Positions 49,210 to 57,587 of a stretch of DNA of 64,000 bases are shown piece by piece (positions within the stretch are counted from its first letter, which is position 1; every line of letters begins with the position of its first letter). The DNA is taken from NCBI RefSeq assembly GCF_008710155.1, contig NZ_VYPZ01000005.1, forward strand, positions 1-64,000, in the 5' to 3' direction. The notes below the pieces were generated by a model. It made no database searches. It worked only from the letters and a program-made list of their open reading frames with translations, and was not told where the DNA came from. This DNA comes from Sphingobium limneticum (lineage in GTDB: Bacteria > Pseudomonadota > Alphaproteobacteria > Sphingomonadales > Sphingomonadaceae). The translations under genes and the position numbers were made by a program.

Positions 49210-51822
49210 ATGGCCGACATGCTCTCCACAAACGCCCAGGCACCCACTCAGGCGCCCACCGTCATCCGTCGTCAGGACTATCGTCCGCCCGACTGGCTGG
49301 TCCCCGACATCGCGCTCGACTTCGACCTCGATCCTGCACGCACGATCGTTCGCACATTACTGTCGGTCACGCGTAACGGCGATCATGATCGGCCTCTGCG
49401 ACTGGATGGCGATGGCATCGTACCGCTGGCCGTGCGGGTCGATGGGCGAGAGCTGACGCAGGAGCAATGGCATCTGGAAGCCGGCGCGCTCATCATCGCG
49501 CTGCCCGGTGCCGCGCATCAGGTCGAGACGCTGGTAGAGCTGGCTCCGGAGGGCAACAGCAAGCTGATGGGCCTTTATGCCAGCGGTGGCCTGCTCTGTA
49601 CCCAGTGCGAGGCGGAAGGCTTCCGCCGCATCACCTTCTTCCCCGATCGACCGGACGTCCTGTCACGCTACAGCGTACGTTTGGAAGCGGACAAGACCCG
49701 CTTTCCCATCCTGTTGGCCAATGGTGATCCGATCGAGCAGGGCGACTTGCCCGATGGGCGCCACTGGGCGCGCTGGAACGATCCCTTCCCCAAGCCCTGC
49801 TACCTCTTCGCGCTGGTCGCCGGCGACCTCGCCTGCAACGCCGACCGCTTCCTGACGATGAGCGGGCGCGAAGTCGCGCTTGGCATCTGGGTCAAGGAAT
49901 CGGATGTGCCGCGCACCGCCCATGCGATGGAGGCGCTCAAGAACAGCATGGCCTGGGACGAGCGCATCTATGGCCGCGAATATGATCTGGACGTGTTCAA
50001 CATCGTTGCCGTCGCCGATTTCAATTTCGGTGCGATGGAGAATAAGGGCCTCAACATCTTCAATTCGCGCTACATATTGGCCGACCCGGAAACCGCGACC
50101 GACATCGACTATGACGGCGTCGAAGGGGTGGTCGCGCATGAATATTTCCACAATTGGTCGGGCAACCGCATCACCTGCCGCGACTGGTTCCAGCTGAGCC
50201 TGAAGGAAGGCTTCACCGTCTTCCGCGATCAGAATTTCTCCGCCGACATGGGGAGCCATGCAGTCAAGCGGATCGAGGATGTCCGCATCCTGCGCGCTGG
50301 CCAGTTTCAGGAGGATTCAGGCCCGCTCGCGCATCCGGTGCGCCCGGAATCCTATATGGAAATCAGCAATTTCTATACGTCGACCATCTATAACAAGGGC
50401 GCGGAGCTGATCCGCATGATGGCGCTGATGATGGGCCCGGAACGGTTCCGGGCCGGCACCGACCTCTATTTCGATCGCCATGATGGCGAGGCTGCGACCT
50501 GCGAGGATTTCGTGCTGGCGATGGAGGAGGGTGGGGCGATCGACCTGACCCAGTTCCGCCGTTGGTACGAGCAAGCGGGCACCCCCCATGTCCGCGCGCT
50601 CATCAGTCACGATCCCGTCAGCCAGAGCGTGGAATTGACGCTGGAGCAGAGCGTCCCTCCGACGCCCGGCCAGAACGACAAGCAGGTGATGGCGATCCCG
50701 CTGCGTACGGCCCTGTTCGATAGCGCGACCGGCACCCATCGCGGGGACGAGTTGCTGCTGCTGACGCAGGCGAAGCAGAGCTTCACCTTCATCGGCTTCC
50801 CCAGCGCGCCCGTCCTGTCGATCAATCGCGGTTTTTCCGCGCCGGTCATCGTGGAAACCAACCGCAGCCAGGCCGATCTCGCCTTCCTATCGGCCCATGA
50901 CGACGATCCCTTCGCCCGTTATGAAGCGATGCAGCAGTTGATGGTCAATGTGCTGGTCGGTCGGATTGCGGGGCAGGCGGTGGACGATGCGGCCGTGATC
51001 GACGCGGTGCGCAACACCATCACCGATACCGCGCTCGACCCCGCCTTCATCGCCGAAACGATCCGGCTACCCAGCGAAGCCTATCTGGGCGATCAGATGC
51101 GGCTCGTCGATCCGGATGCGATTCACGCGGCTCGTGACGCACTTCAGCAGAAGATCGGCGCGGAGCTGGAACCGCTATGGCGCGATATCCATGCGAAGAC
51201 GAAGGCCAATGCCTTTGCCCTGTCACCCTCCGCCAAGGGCGCGCGCAAGCTGCGGAACGCCGCGTTACATTATCTGGTGGCCTCCGGCGCGCCGGACGGC
51301 CCCGCCATCGCCTTCGCCCAGTTCGATAAGGCGGACAATATGACCGAGCGGCAGGCGGCGCTCGGCACGCTGGCCAACGGCACCAGCGCGGAACGGGAAG
51401 CGGCGCTCGATATCTTCTACAATCGCTATCGTGACGACGCGCTCACGCTCGACAAATGGTTCCAGACTCAGGCCTTCGCCCTGCATCCCGACACCGTCGA
51501 ACTGGTCGCGCAGTTGAGCGAACATAAGGATTTCACCTTGGCCAACCCCAACCGGGTGCGATCGCTCTATGGCGCCTTTGCCGGCAATCAATGGGCGTTC
51601 CATCATGCATCGGGCAAAGGCTATCGCTTGCTCGCCGATTGCATCATCGCGCTCGACCGGCTGAACCCGCAAACCGCCGCGAAGCTGGTGCCGCCGCTTG
51701 GCCGCTGGAAACGCTTCGAAGCAGGCCGCGCCGCCCTGATGCGCACCGAGTTGCAACGCATCCTCGCCCAGCCGGGCCTGTCCAAGGACGTGACCGAGCA
51801 GGCGGGGAAGAGTCTGGAATGA
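49210..51822 (+). CDS. pepN: Aminopeptidase N (M1 family)
   Basis: The 870-residue zinc aminopeptidase removes N-terminal residues from cytoplasmic peptides. It has the substrate-binding GAMEN at 274-278 and the zinc motif HEYFH at 310-314 followed by NWSGNRI. The third-ligand Glu is in LSLKEGFTVFRDQ. The long C-terminal helical domain matches E. coli PepN (870). No signal peptide is seen, so it is cytoplasmic. A convergent terminator follows. Confidence 0.96.
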   Translation: MADMLSTNAQAPTQAPTVIRRQDYRPPDWLVPDIALDFDLDPARTIVRTLLSVTRNGDHDRPLRLDGDGIVPLAVRVDGRELTQEQWHLEAGALIIALPGAAHQVETLVELAPEGNSKLMGLYASGGLLCTQCEAEGFRRITFFPDRPDVLSRYSVRLEADKTRFPILLANGDPIEQGDLPDGRHWARWNDPFPKPCYLFALVAGDLACNADRFLTMSGREVALGIWVKESDVPRTAHAMEALKNSMAWDERIYGREYDLDVFNIVAVADFNFGAMENKGLNIFNSRYILADPETATDIDYDGVEGVVAHEYFHNWSGNRITCRDWFQLSLKEGFTVFRDQNFSADMGSHAVKRIEDVRILRAGQFQEDSGPLAHPVRPESYMEISNFYTSTIYNKGAELIRMMALMMGPERFRAGTDLYFDRHDGEAATCEDFVLAMEEGGAIDLTQFRRWYEQAGTPHVRALISHDPVSQSVELTLEQSVPPTPGQNDKQVMAIPLRTALFDSATGTHRGDELLLLTQAKQSFTFIGFPSAPVLSINRGFSAPVIVETNRSQADLAFLSAHDDDPFARYEAMQQLMVNVLVGRIAGQAVDDAAVIDAVRNTITDTALDPAFIAETIRLPSEAYLGDQMRLVDPDAIHAARDALQQKIGAELEPLWRDIHAKTKANAFALSPSAKGARKLRNAALHYLVASGAPDGPAIAFAQFDKADNMTERQAALGTLANGTSAEREAALDIFYNRYRDDALTLDKWFQTQAFALHPDTVELVAQLSEHKDFTLANPNRVRSLYGAFAGNQWAFHHASGKGYRLLADCIIALDRLNPQTAAKLVPPLGRWKRFEAGRAALMRTELQRILAQPGLSKDVTEQAGKSLE

Positions 51823-51825
51823 AGG

Positions 51826-51863
51826 AAAAAGGCCGGTCGCTGCATCGAAAGCGACCGGCCTTC
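51826..51863. terminator. Bidirectional terminator between pepN and the Mla lipoprotein gene
   Basis: AAGGCCGGTCGCT (51829-51841) and AGCGACCGGCCTT (51850-51862) are a perfect 13-bp stem with an 8-nt loop, flanked by an A-run. It serves the convergent genes on both sides. Confidence 0.85.
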
Positions 51864-51866
51864 TGA

Positions 51867-52514
51867 TCAATCCTTGACCGCTGCAGCCCAGGCGGCGACG
51901 TCCGCCGCCACCTTGTTCGCTGCCGCATTGAGCGGCGCACCGACGGTCGTGGATTCGATCTTGCCGCTCACCGGCGCACTGGCGGTGAAGCGCTGACGGG
52001 CCAGCGCCACGCCGGCAGGGGTGGTCAACACCGCATCATAGGTGACGATCGCGCTATGGCTGGCCTCGTCCACGGTGAAGGCGATCAGCTCGCCGCCCAG
52101 CCGTTGGCCGCCATCGCCGGAAAATTGCCCGGCATCCAGAACCACTCGGTCGGTGGTCGCTGTGATGGTTTCCGCCAGCAGACGGCGGAACAGGTGACGG
52201 GGCGTATCGGCCCACTGCACCTTGGTCACATAGGCGACGCTGGTCGGCCCCAGCTGCACCGGTACCCGCACCGTATCCAGCATCTTGGGCGCATCGGGAT
52301 CGGCAACGATCAGCGTGCGTCCGCCACCCGCCACCCGTCCGGCCCCGGCCGGCACCTTCTGCACGGCGTCCAGCGTCAGCAGCTGTGCCGGCGGCTTGGC
52401 GCCGATGGAAACGCAGCCCGACAGCAGCAGGCCAGCGGCAAGCGCCGTCAGCGCGCTCTGGTGTTTCACATGGAACATGGTCCGCATCTCTCTCATCTTG
52501 GGGGCCGGCTTCAT
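51867..52514 (-). CDS. ABC-type transport auxiliary lipoprotein (Mla/Pqi type)
   Basis: The 215-residue protein has a lipobox LLSGC at 30-34 and the ABC_trans_aux pattern (PAQLLTLDAVQKVPAG, VQWADTPRHLFRRLLAETI). Such proteins accompany MCE transporters. The ATG at 52514 overlaps the mlaD-type stop (ATGA). Residues 13-18 are MFHVKH, encoded by a degenerate parS; starting at that Met would give a more normal lipoprotein signal, so the true start is uncertain. Confidence 0.85.
   Translation of the reverse strand: MKPAPKMREMRTMFHVKHQSALTALAAGLLLSGCVSIGAKPPAQLLTLDAVQKVPAGAGRVAGGGRTLIVADPDAPKMLDTVRVPVQLGPTSVAYVTKVQWADTPRHLFRRLLAETITATTDRVVLDAGQFSGDGGQRLGGELIAFTVDEASHSAIVTYDAVLTTPAGVALARQRFTASAPVSGKIESTTVGAPLNAAANKVAADVAAWAAAVKD
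52462..52477. promoter_or_regulatory. Degenerate parS-like site
   Basis: TGTTTCACATGGAACA resembles parS but has CACATG in place of the CACGTG core. It sits about 3.4 kb after parB inside the lipoprotein gene, in the usual MFHVKH reading frame. It may be decayed or weakly bound. Confidence 0.5.
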
Positions 52515-53473
52515 GGCTTGTAATCCGGCAGCTTCGGCGATCCGACCAGCGATCCGGCGCCCTGCTGGTCCAGCTTTTCCGCAACGCCGCGGAAGGAGCG
52601 CGACATTTCGCGCAGGTCGTGGACCAGCTGGTTGACCTCCGGCATGGTCTGGGTGCTGAACTGCTTCACGCCCGGCTGCGCTTCACCGATGGTCTTGTCC
52701 AGCGTCTCGATGCTGCGGGTGGCCGCCTGCACGCTCTTGCGCAGGTCACCCATCAGCGGCCGGCCTTCCTCGTTCAGCATCGTGTCGGTGGTGGCGGCCA
52801 GCTTGCCGATCTGCTCGACGGCGACGCCCGTGCGCTGCACGGCGATCCGCGCTTCGGCCAGCGTAGCAGCGATCTCCGGGCTGCGATCGGCCAATGCGCC
52901 CGATACCTTCTCGACATTGGCCAGAATGCCGGCGATCGACTGCTGATTCTTGTCGTTCAGCAATTCGGTCAGGCGCTCGGTCAGGGTCGATAGGCGCTCC
53001 AGCAGCTGCGGCGCATTGTTGAGCAATTCGCCCAGCGCACCGGGCTTGGTCGGGATCACCGGCACGCCATCGGGGCAGGCGGCCAGCACATTGTCGGCCG
53101 GGCAGGCGATCGGCGGCGCGCCCTTGACCGCGCCGTCCAGCACGACTTCGCTGACCCCGGTAAAGCCGACGCCCGCGATGGTCGCGGTCGTGCCCTGCAA
53201 TACGGGCGTGCCGTCCTTCACCGAAATGCGGACCTTCACGAAGCTCGGGTCGCGCTTCCACAACTCGATCTTCTCGACCTTACCGGACGGAACGCCGGAA
53301 TAATTGACGCTCGATCCCTTCGCCAGGCCGTTGACCGACTGTTTGAAGAAGATGTCATATTCCTTGTTCTCGCCATCCGACAGACGCGAGAACCAGAAGG
53401 CGGCGGCCATGATCGCGGCCAGCAGCAACAGCGTGACTGCGCCCACCAGCACATGGTTGGAGCGGGTTTCCAT
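52511..53473 (-). CDS. MlaD/MCE-domain lipid transport protein
   Basis: The 320-residue protein has an N-terminal membrane anchor (about 8-30) and an MCE domain (about 38-120). Its segments DIFFKQSVNGLAKGSSVNY and VEKIELWKRDPSFVKVRI are typical of MlaD. A long helical tail follows (about 150-310), longer than E. coli MlaD (183) and like Mce/PqiB-type tails. It binds lipid in the periplasm. Operon order is permease, ATPase, MCE protein, lipoprotein. Confidence 0.9.
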   Translation of the reverse strand: METRSNHVLVGAVTLLLLAAIMAAAFWFSRLSDGENKEYDIFFKQSVNGLAKGSSVNYSGVPSGKVEKIELWKRDPSFVKVRISVKDGTPVLQGTTATIAGVGFTGVSEVVLDGAVKGAPPIACPADNVLAACPDGVPVIPTKPGALGELLNNAPQLLERLSTLTERLTELLNDKNQQSIAGILANVEKVSGALADRSPEIAATLAEARIAVQRTGVAVEQIGKLAATTDTMLNEEGRPLMGDLRKSVQAATRSIETLDKTIGEAQPGVKQFSTQTMPEVNQLVHDLREMSRSFRGVAEKLDQQGAGSLVGSPKLPDYKP

Positions 53474-53476
53474 ATC

Positions 53477-54361
53477 CTATCGCCTTCCGTCCGACGGCCC
53501 CTGCGCCGCCTTTGTCTGTTCCCGGTCCTTTTCGCGCGACACCGCCGCCGTGGCGGCGCGGCCGCGCGGACCGTTGAAATATTCCTGTATCCAGGGATGA
53601 TCGGTCGCCAGCAACTCGTCGATCGTACCGACCGCCGTCACCTTCCTGTCCGCCAACACCGCCACCCGATCGCAGATCGAATAGAGCGTATCGAGATCAT
53701 GGGTGATGAGGAAGACGGTCAAGCCCAGCGTCTGCTGCAGCTTGCGCGTCATCTCATCGAACGCCGCTGCGCCGATCGGGTCCAGGCCGGCCGTCGGCTC
53801 GTCCAGGAACAACAGGTCCGGGTCCAGTGCCAAGGCACGGGCCAGACCGGCGCGCTTCTTCATGCCGCCCGACAGTTCGGACGGATATTTGGGGCCAGCC
53901 TCGGTCGGCAGGCCGGTCATGCGGATCTTGTAGGCGGCAATCTCGTCGCGCAGTTGCTGGCCGATATTGGGATAATATTCGCGGATCGGCACCTCGACAT
54001 TTTCGGCCACCGTCAGGGTCGAAAAAAGGGCGCCGCCCTGAAACAACACGCCCCAGCGCTTGCGGATCGCCAGCGCTTCGTCATCCGACCGGCCGACCAT
54101 CGATTCGCCGAAGACATGGATGTCGCCCGCATCCGGCGTCTGAAGTCCGATGATCGTGCGCATCAGCACCGACTTGCCGGTGCCCGAACCACCGACCACG
54201 CCCAAAATCTCGCCCTTGCGCACGTCCAGGTCCAGACCGTCGTGAATCAGCTGATCGCCGAAACTGTTGCGCAGGCCGCGCACGGAAATGGCGATGTCCG
54301 ACGTCTGCAACGCCGCTTCGATCCGCTCTTCCTCGGCCTGGCTGATTTCCTCTTCGCTCAT
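53477..54361 (-). CDS. Lipid transport ABC ATPase, MlaF type
   Basis: The 294-residue ATPase energises the Mla-type transporter. Walker A GGSGTGKS is at 57-64, the signature LSGGM at 163-167 and Walker B LLFLDE at 183-188. It has a 25-residue acidic N-terminal extension and a basic C-terminal tail. The start at 54361 overlaps the permease stop (TGATG). Three of the four products are the classic MlaE/F/D set. Confidence 0.94.
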   Translation of the reverse strand: MSEEEISQAEEERIEAALQTSDIAISVRGLRNSFGDQLIHDGLDLDVRKGEILGVVGGSGTGKSVLMRTIIGLQTPDAGDIHVFGESMVGRSDDEALAIRKRWGVLFQGGALFSTLTVAENVEVPIREYYPNIGQQLRDEIAAYKIRMTGLPTEAGPKYPSELSGGMKKRAGLARALALDPDLLFLDEPTAGLDPIGAAAFDEMTRKLQQTLGLTVFLITHDLDTLYSICDRVAVLADRKVTAVGTIDELLATDHPWIQEYFNGPRGRAATAAVSREKDREQTKAAQGPSDGRR

Positions 54362-55470
54362 CAGTTCCAGCCTACCCAGGTAAAGAAGACCGCGAAGAAG
54401 GCATCGATCACGATCACCAGGAAGATCGCCTGAACCACGGCCGCGGTAGTGCGCAAGCCGACTTCTTCGGCATTGCCCTTGACCTGCATCCCCTGGAAGC
54501 AGCCCGACAGGGCGATGATGATGCCGAACACCGGCGCCTTGATCAGGCCGACCCACAGGTCGGTGATCGGCACGACCTCACGCAAACGCTGGACGAAGGT
54601 GATGGGTGGGATTTCCAGCGCAATCGCGCAGAGGAAACCGCCGCCGATGACCGCCATGATCGATGCATAAAAGCCCAGCAACGGCATCATGATGACCACC
54701 GCCAGCGTGCGTGGCAGCACCAGCGCTTCCATCGGCGACACGCCGATGGTGCGCATAGCGTCGACCTCTTCGGTCAACTTCATCGTGCCTAATTGCGCGG
54801 CGAAGGCCGAGCCGGACCGACCCGCAACCATGATCGCGGTCATCAATACGCCGAGTTCGCGGAATGTCAGGCGGCCGACCAGATTGATCGTCAACATCTC
54901 CATGCCGAACTGGCGCAGCTGCACGGAGCCTTGCTGCGCGATGACGATGCCGATCAGGAAACTCATCAGGCCGATAATGCCCAGCGCGGATACGCCGACC
55001 ACTTCGAACCGCTGCACCACGGCATTGAGCCGGAAACGATGGGGGTGACGGATGACCGCCCATGTCGCGATCAGGGTCGCGCCGAAGAAACCGAGCAGAC
55101 CCATCAGCGTCGCGCCGGATGCGCAGACCGCCTCACCAATCTGGCCGACCACGCGGCGCAGCGGATGGACATGATCGGGCCGGATCGGCACCGGTTCGTC
55201 CAGCTCGCCCACCGCATGGATCAGGCGGCCGGCATCGTCGCTGCCGCCGCTAATCTCGCAGTTCAGTCGCTTGGCGGCGCGATGGATGGTCCAGGCGCCG
55301 ATCGTGTCCATATGATCGACCTGCGACAGGTCGATGGCGGACACCGGCCCCTGCACGGCATCCAACCGGTCAGGCAGGTCGCCCAGACAGGCAATGGCAA
55401 GCGATCCCGAAAGCCGGACCACATTGCTGCCGTCACGATTTTCCTCGGTTAGATCGGCGGCTTTGTTCAT
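54361..55470 (-). CDS. MlaE-type permease with N-terminal STAS domain
   Basis: The 369-residue protein fuses a STAS domain (about 1-110, with AIDLSQVDHMDTIGAWTIHR) to an MlaE/DUF140 permease (about 120-369). The permease part contains GRSGSAFAAQLGTMKLTEEV and VLPRTLAVVIMMPLLGFYA. In E. coli the STAS protein (MlaB) is separate, so this is a natural fusion. It is first in the operon and divergent from the HAD gene. Confidence 0.93.
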   Translation of the reverse strand: MNKAADLTEENRDGSNVVRLSGSLAIACLGDLPDRLDAVQGPVSAIDLSQVDHMDTIGAWTIHRAAKRLNCEISGGSDDAGRLIHAVGELDEPVPIRPDHVHPLRRVVGQIGEAVCASGATLMGLLGFFGATLIATWAVIRHPHRFRLNAVVQRFEVVGVSALGIIGLMSFLIGIVIAQQGSVQLRQFGMEMLTINLVGRLTFRELGVLMTAIMVAGRSGSAFAAQLGTMKLTEEVDAMRTIGVSPMEALVLPRTLAVVIMMPLLGFYASIMAVIGGGFLCAIALEIPPITFVQRLREVVPITDLWVGLIKAPVFGIIIALSGCFQGMQVKGNAEEVGLRTTAAVVQAIFLVIVIDAFFAVFFTWVGWN

Positions 55471-55568
55471 GCGATGGGATTACTGGTCCATTATCGGTTG
55501 CACGGCAAGCCGAAACGGCCCATCCGCAAGCCAGAACGAAGCGCGGACAGAAAAGTTTCGGAAACGGC

Positions 55569-56246
55569 ATGACGACATACAGGCTGGCCATCTACGACAT
55601 GGACCGCACGGTGACTTTCAGCGGCACCTATACCGGCTTTCTGATCCATGTAGCGCGGCGGATGGCGCCATGGCGGCTGGTGCTTTTCCCCTGCGTCATC
55701 CTGTTGATGCTGGCCTATGTGCTGAAACTGATCAGCCGCCAACGGCTCAAGGAACTCAATCAGGCGCTGATGATCGGCTGGAATGTCGAGCGGGCGAAAT
55801 TGATGCCGCATATCGAAAGCTATGCCGAAAAAGTCGTCGCCACCAACCTGCGCGCCGGTGCGGTGGCGCAGATCGCGCAGGATCGGGCGGATGGCTATCG
55901 GCTGGTGTTGGCCACCGCCTCCTACCGCCTCTATGTCGAACCGATCGCGCGGCGGCTGGGCTTCGACGCCGTAATCGCCACCGATCATCTGAGCCAGGAT
56001 CTGCGTTATGTCCGTGCCAAGATCGCGGGCGAAAATTGCTATGACACGGGCAAGCTGCGGATGATCAAGGCGTGGATGGCGGCCGAAGCGATCGACCGGA
56101 CCCAGGCGCATATCCGCGCCTATTCCGACCATGTGTCGGACGCCCCGATGCTGGAATTTGCTGACATCCCCTTCGCCTCCAACCCGCACAAGCCCTTGGC
56201 GAAAATGGCGGCCGAGCGGGGATGGACGCGGGTGGACTGGAACTGA
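55569..56246 (+). CDS. HAD-IB family phosphatase
   Basis: The 225-residue HAD protein has the catalytic DMDRT (Asp10, Asp12). A long cap insertion includes hydrophobic stretch LVLFPCVILLMLAYVLKL (about 38-55), then LVLATASYRLYVEPIA and a C-terminal YSDHVSDAPMLEFAD. This resembles SerB-like/HAD-IB enzymes such as lysophosphatidate or phosphoserine phosphatases. The hydrophobic insertion suggests membrane contact. Placement beside the Mla operon makes a lipid phosphate substrate plausible but unproven. Confidence 0.85.
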   Translation: MTTYRLAIYDMDRTVTFSGTYTGFLIHVARRMAPWRLVLFPCVILLMLAYVLKLISRQRLKELNQALMIGWNVERAKLMPHIESYAEKVVATNLRAGAVAQIAQDRADGYRLVLATASYRLYVEPIARRLGFDAVIATDHLSQDLRYVRAKIAGENCYDTGKLRMIKAWMAAEAIDRTQAHIRAYSDHVSDAPMLEFADIPFASNPHKPLAKMAAERGWTRVDWN

Positions 56247-56268
56247 CCGCCTCCCTCCGTTCGGTAGT

Positions 56269-56826
56269 TTAGCAGGTCAGTCCGTCGATCGCCGCCCAGC
56301 CATCGGCGCCGATGCCGGCCAGCATGTGTCGATGTTCAGCCTTCACGCCGCCCAACGCCATGACGGGCGCACTGACCTGGCGCGCTAACGCCGCAAATCG
56401 CACGCAGCCCAATGGCCCTGCACCGACATGCGATCGGGTCGGAAAGAGGGGGGAGACGAAGCAGAGATCGGCGCCCCGTGCCGCCACCGCCTGCTGACGA
56501 TCGTGCACGGCAAGGCTGCGGATCAGGGCGCGACTGACCCGACCTGCATCGCCATGCACCCCATCGGCCCGCCACGCCGCCGCCAGCCGCGCGTCGCCTG
56601 CCAGCAACAGCACCAGCCGCCGCCGCCGCGCGATCGCCCGCAAAGCGTCGAACAAGGCCCGGCGCGCCGCCGGTGCCGTACGATAATGGCGAAACACGAT
56701 GCCAGCCCGTCCCCTGGGCAAGCGTCCCGCCGCCGCCAGCAGCGACGCTACATCGACCCGCTCGTCGGTCATCAGCCAGAGCGCGGGCAGGGGGCAGGGC
56801 CGTTTTTTGCGGTGGCGGTTCGACAT
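56269..56826 (-). CDS. TenI/ThiE-like TIM-barrel protein, divergent
   Basis: The 185-residue protein has thiamine phosphate synthase-like signatures LWLMTDERVD, CFVSPLFPTRSHVGAGPLG and VMALGGVKAEHRHM near the phosphate-binding end. It is shorter than ThiE (about 210). The expected QLR motif reads FRHYR, and the usual diphosphate-binding Asp/Arg set is incomplete, so a TenI-type or unrelated role is likely. Its start is only 23 nt from that of yggS, transcribed the other way. Confidence 0.7.
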   Translation of the reverse strand: MSNRHRKKRPCPLPALWLMTDERVDVASLLAAAGRLPRGRAGIVFRHYRTAPAARRALFDALRAIARRRRLVLLLAGDARLAAAWRADGVHGDAGRVSRALIRSLAVHDRQQAVAARGADLCFVSPLFPTRSHVGAGPLGCVRFAALARQVSAPVMALGGVKAEHRHMLAGIGADGWAAIDGLTC

Positions 56827-56849
56827 GGCCCTCGCCTATAGCAGCCCGC

Positions 56850-57587
56850 ATGACCACAGACAGCCTCATCGACGCCGCCGAACGCCTCGCCACCCTGCGT
56901 GACAGTATCGACCGCGCCGCGCGCCTGACCGACCGCAGCGGCGACGCGATCAACCTGATCGCCGTGTCCAAGACCCATGATGCCGATGCCATCCGTCCGC
57001 TGCTCCATGCCGGGCAGCGCGTCTTCGGCGAAAACCGGGTGCAGGAGGCGCAGGACAAATGGCCCGCGCTGCGCGAGGAATTTTCCGGCGTGGAACTGCA
57101 TCTGGTCGGCCAGCTGCAATCCAACAAGGCGGCCGACGCCGTCGCCCTGTTCGACGTCATCCATGGCCTGGACCGCCCCTCGCTGCTGAACGCGCTGGCC
57201 AAGGCGATGGACGCGGCGGGCAAGCGCGTGCCCTGCTTCATTCAGGTCAATATCGGGGCGGAGGAGCAGAAGGGCGGCGCGCCTGTCGCCGATACGTCCG
57301 CGCTGATCGCCGCTGCGCGTGACGCCGACATCCCGATCCTGGGCCTGATGTGCGTCCCGCCCGCCGATATCGAGGCCGCGCCCTTCTTCGCCCTGCTCGC
57401 AAAAATAGCGCGGGAGGAGGGCCTACCGCGCCTGTCGATGGGCATGTCGGGCGATTATGAAACCGCCATCATGCTGGGCGCGACCGATATTCGCGTCGGC
57501 ACCGCCCTGTTCGGACAAAGGCCCTCTCCCGCTCGCCCCGTTCCGGCGAGCGGGAGAGGGATGCTTAGAAACTCCCGCGCAAAGTGA
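56850..57587 (+). CDS. YggS-family PLP homeostasis protein
   Basis: The 245-residue PLP-binding protein has its PLP lysine at 41 in LIAVSKTHDADAI, and GENRVQEAQDKW plus LHLVGQLQSNKA follow. The C-terminal phosphate-binding part is LPRLSMGMSGDYETAIMLGATDIRVGTALFG. It regulates PLP and amino/keto acid balance. After LFG the normal end is near, but about 21 more residues are read through a palindrome; the stop lies 23 nt inside the end of the TonB receptor gene on the other strand. Confidence 0.92.
   Translation: MTTDSLIDAAERLATLRDSIDRAARLTDRSGDAINLIAVSKTHDADAIRPLLHAGQRVFGENRVQEAQDKWPALREEFSGVELHLVGQLQSNKAADAVALFDVIHGLDRPSLLNALAKAMDAAGKRVPCFIQVNIGAEEQKGGAPVADTSALIAAARDADIPILGLMCVPPADIEAAPFFALLAKIAREEGLPRLSMGMSGDYETAIMLGATDIRVGTALFGQRPSPARPVPASGRGMLRNSRAK
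57522..57560. repeat. 16-bp perfect palindrome across the yggS 3' end
   Basis: CCCTCTCCCGCTCGCC (57522-57537) is perfectly complementary to 57545-57560 with a 7-nt loop. It encodes most of YggS's extra C-terminal residues and overlaps the receptor gene's stop region near 57565. It resembles the CCCTCTCCC-type palindromes dispersed in sphingomonads. Confidence 0.85.

Noticed and set aside
56269..56826. Calling the TIM-barrel gene thiE outright
   Set aside because: The protein is short and lacks key ThiE residues, so only a TenI/ThiE-like description is supported.
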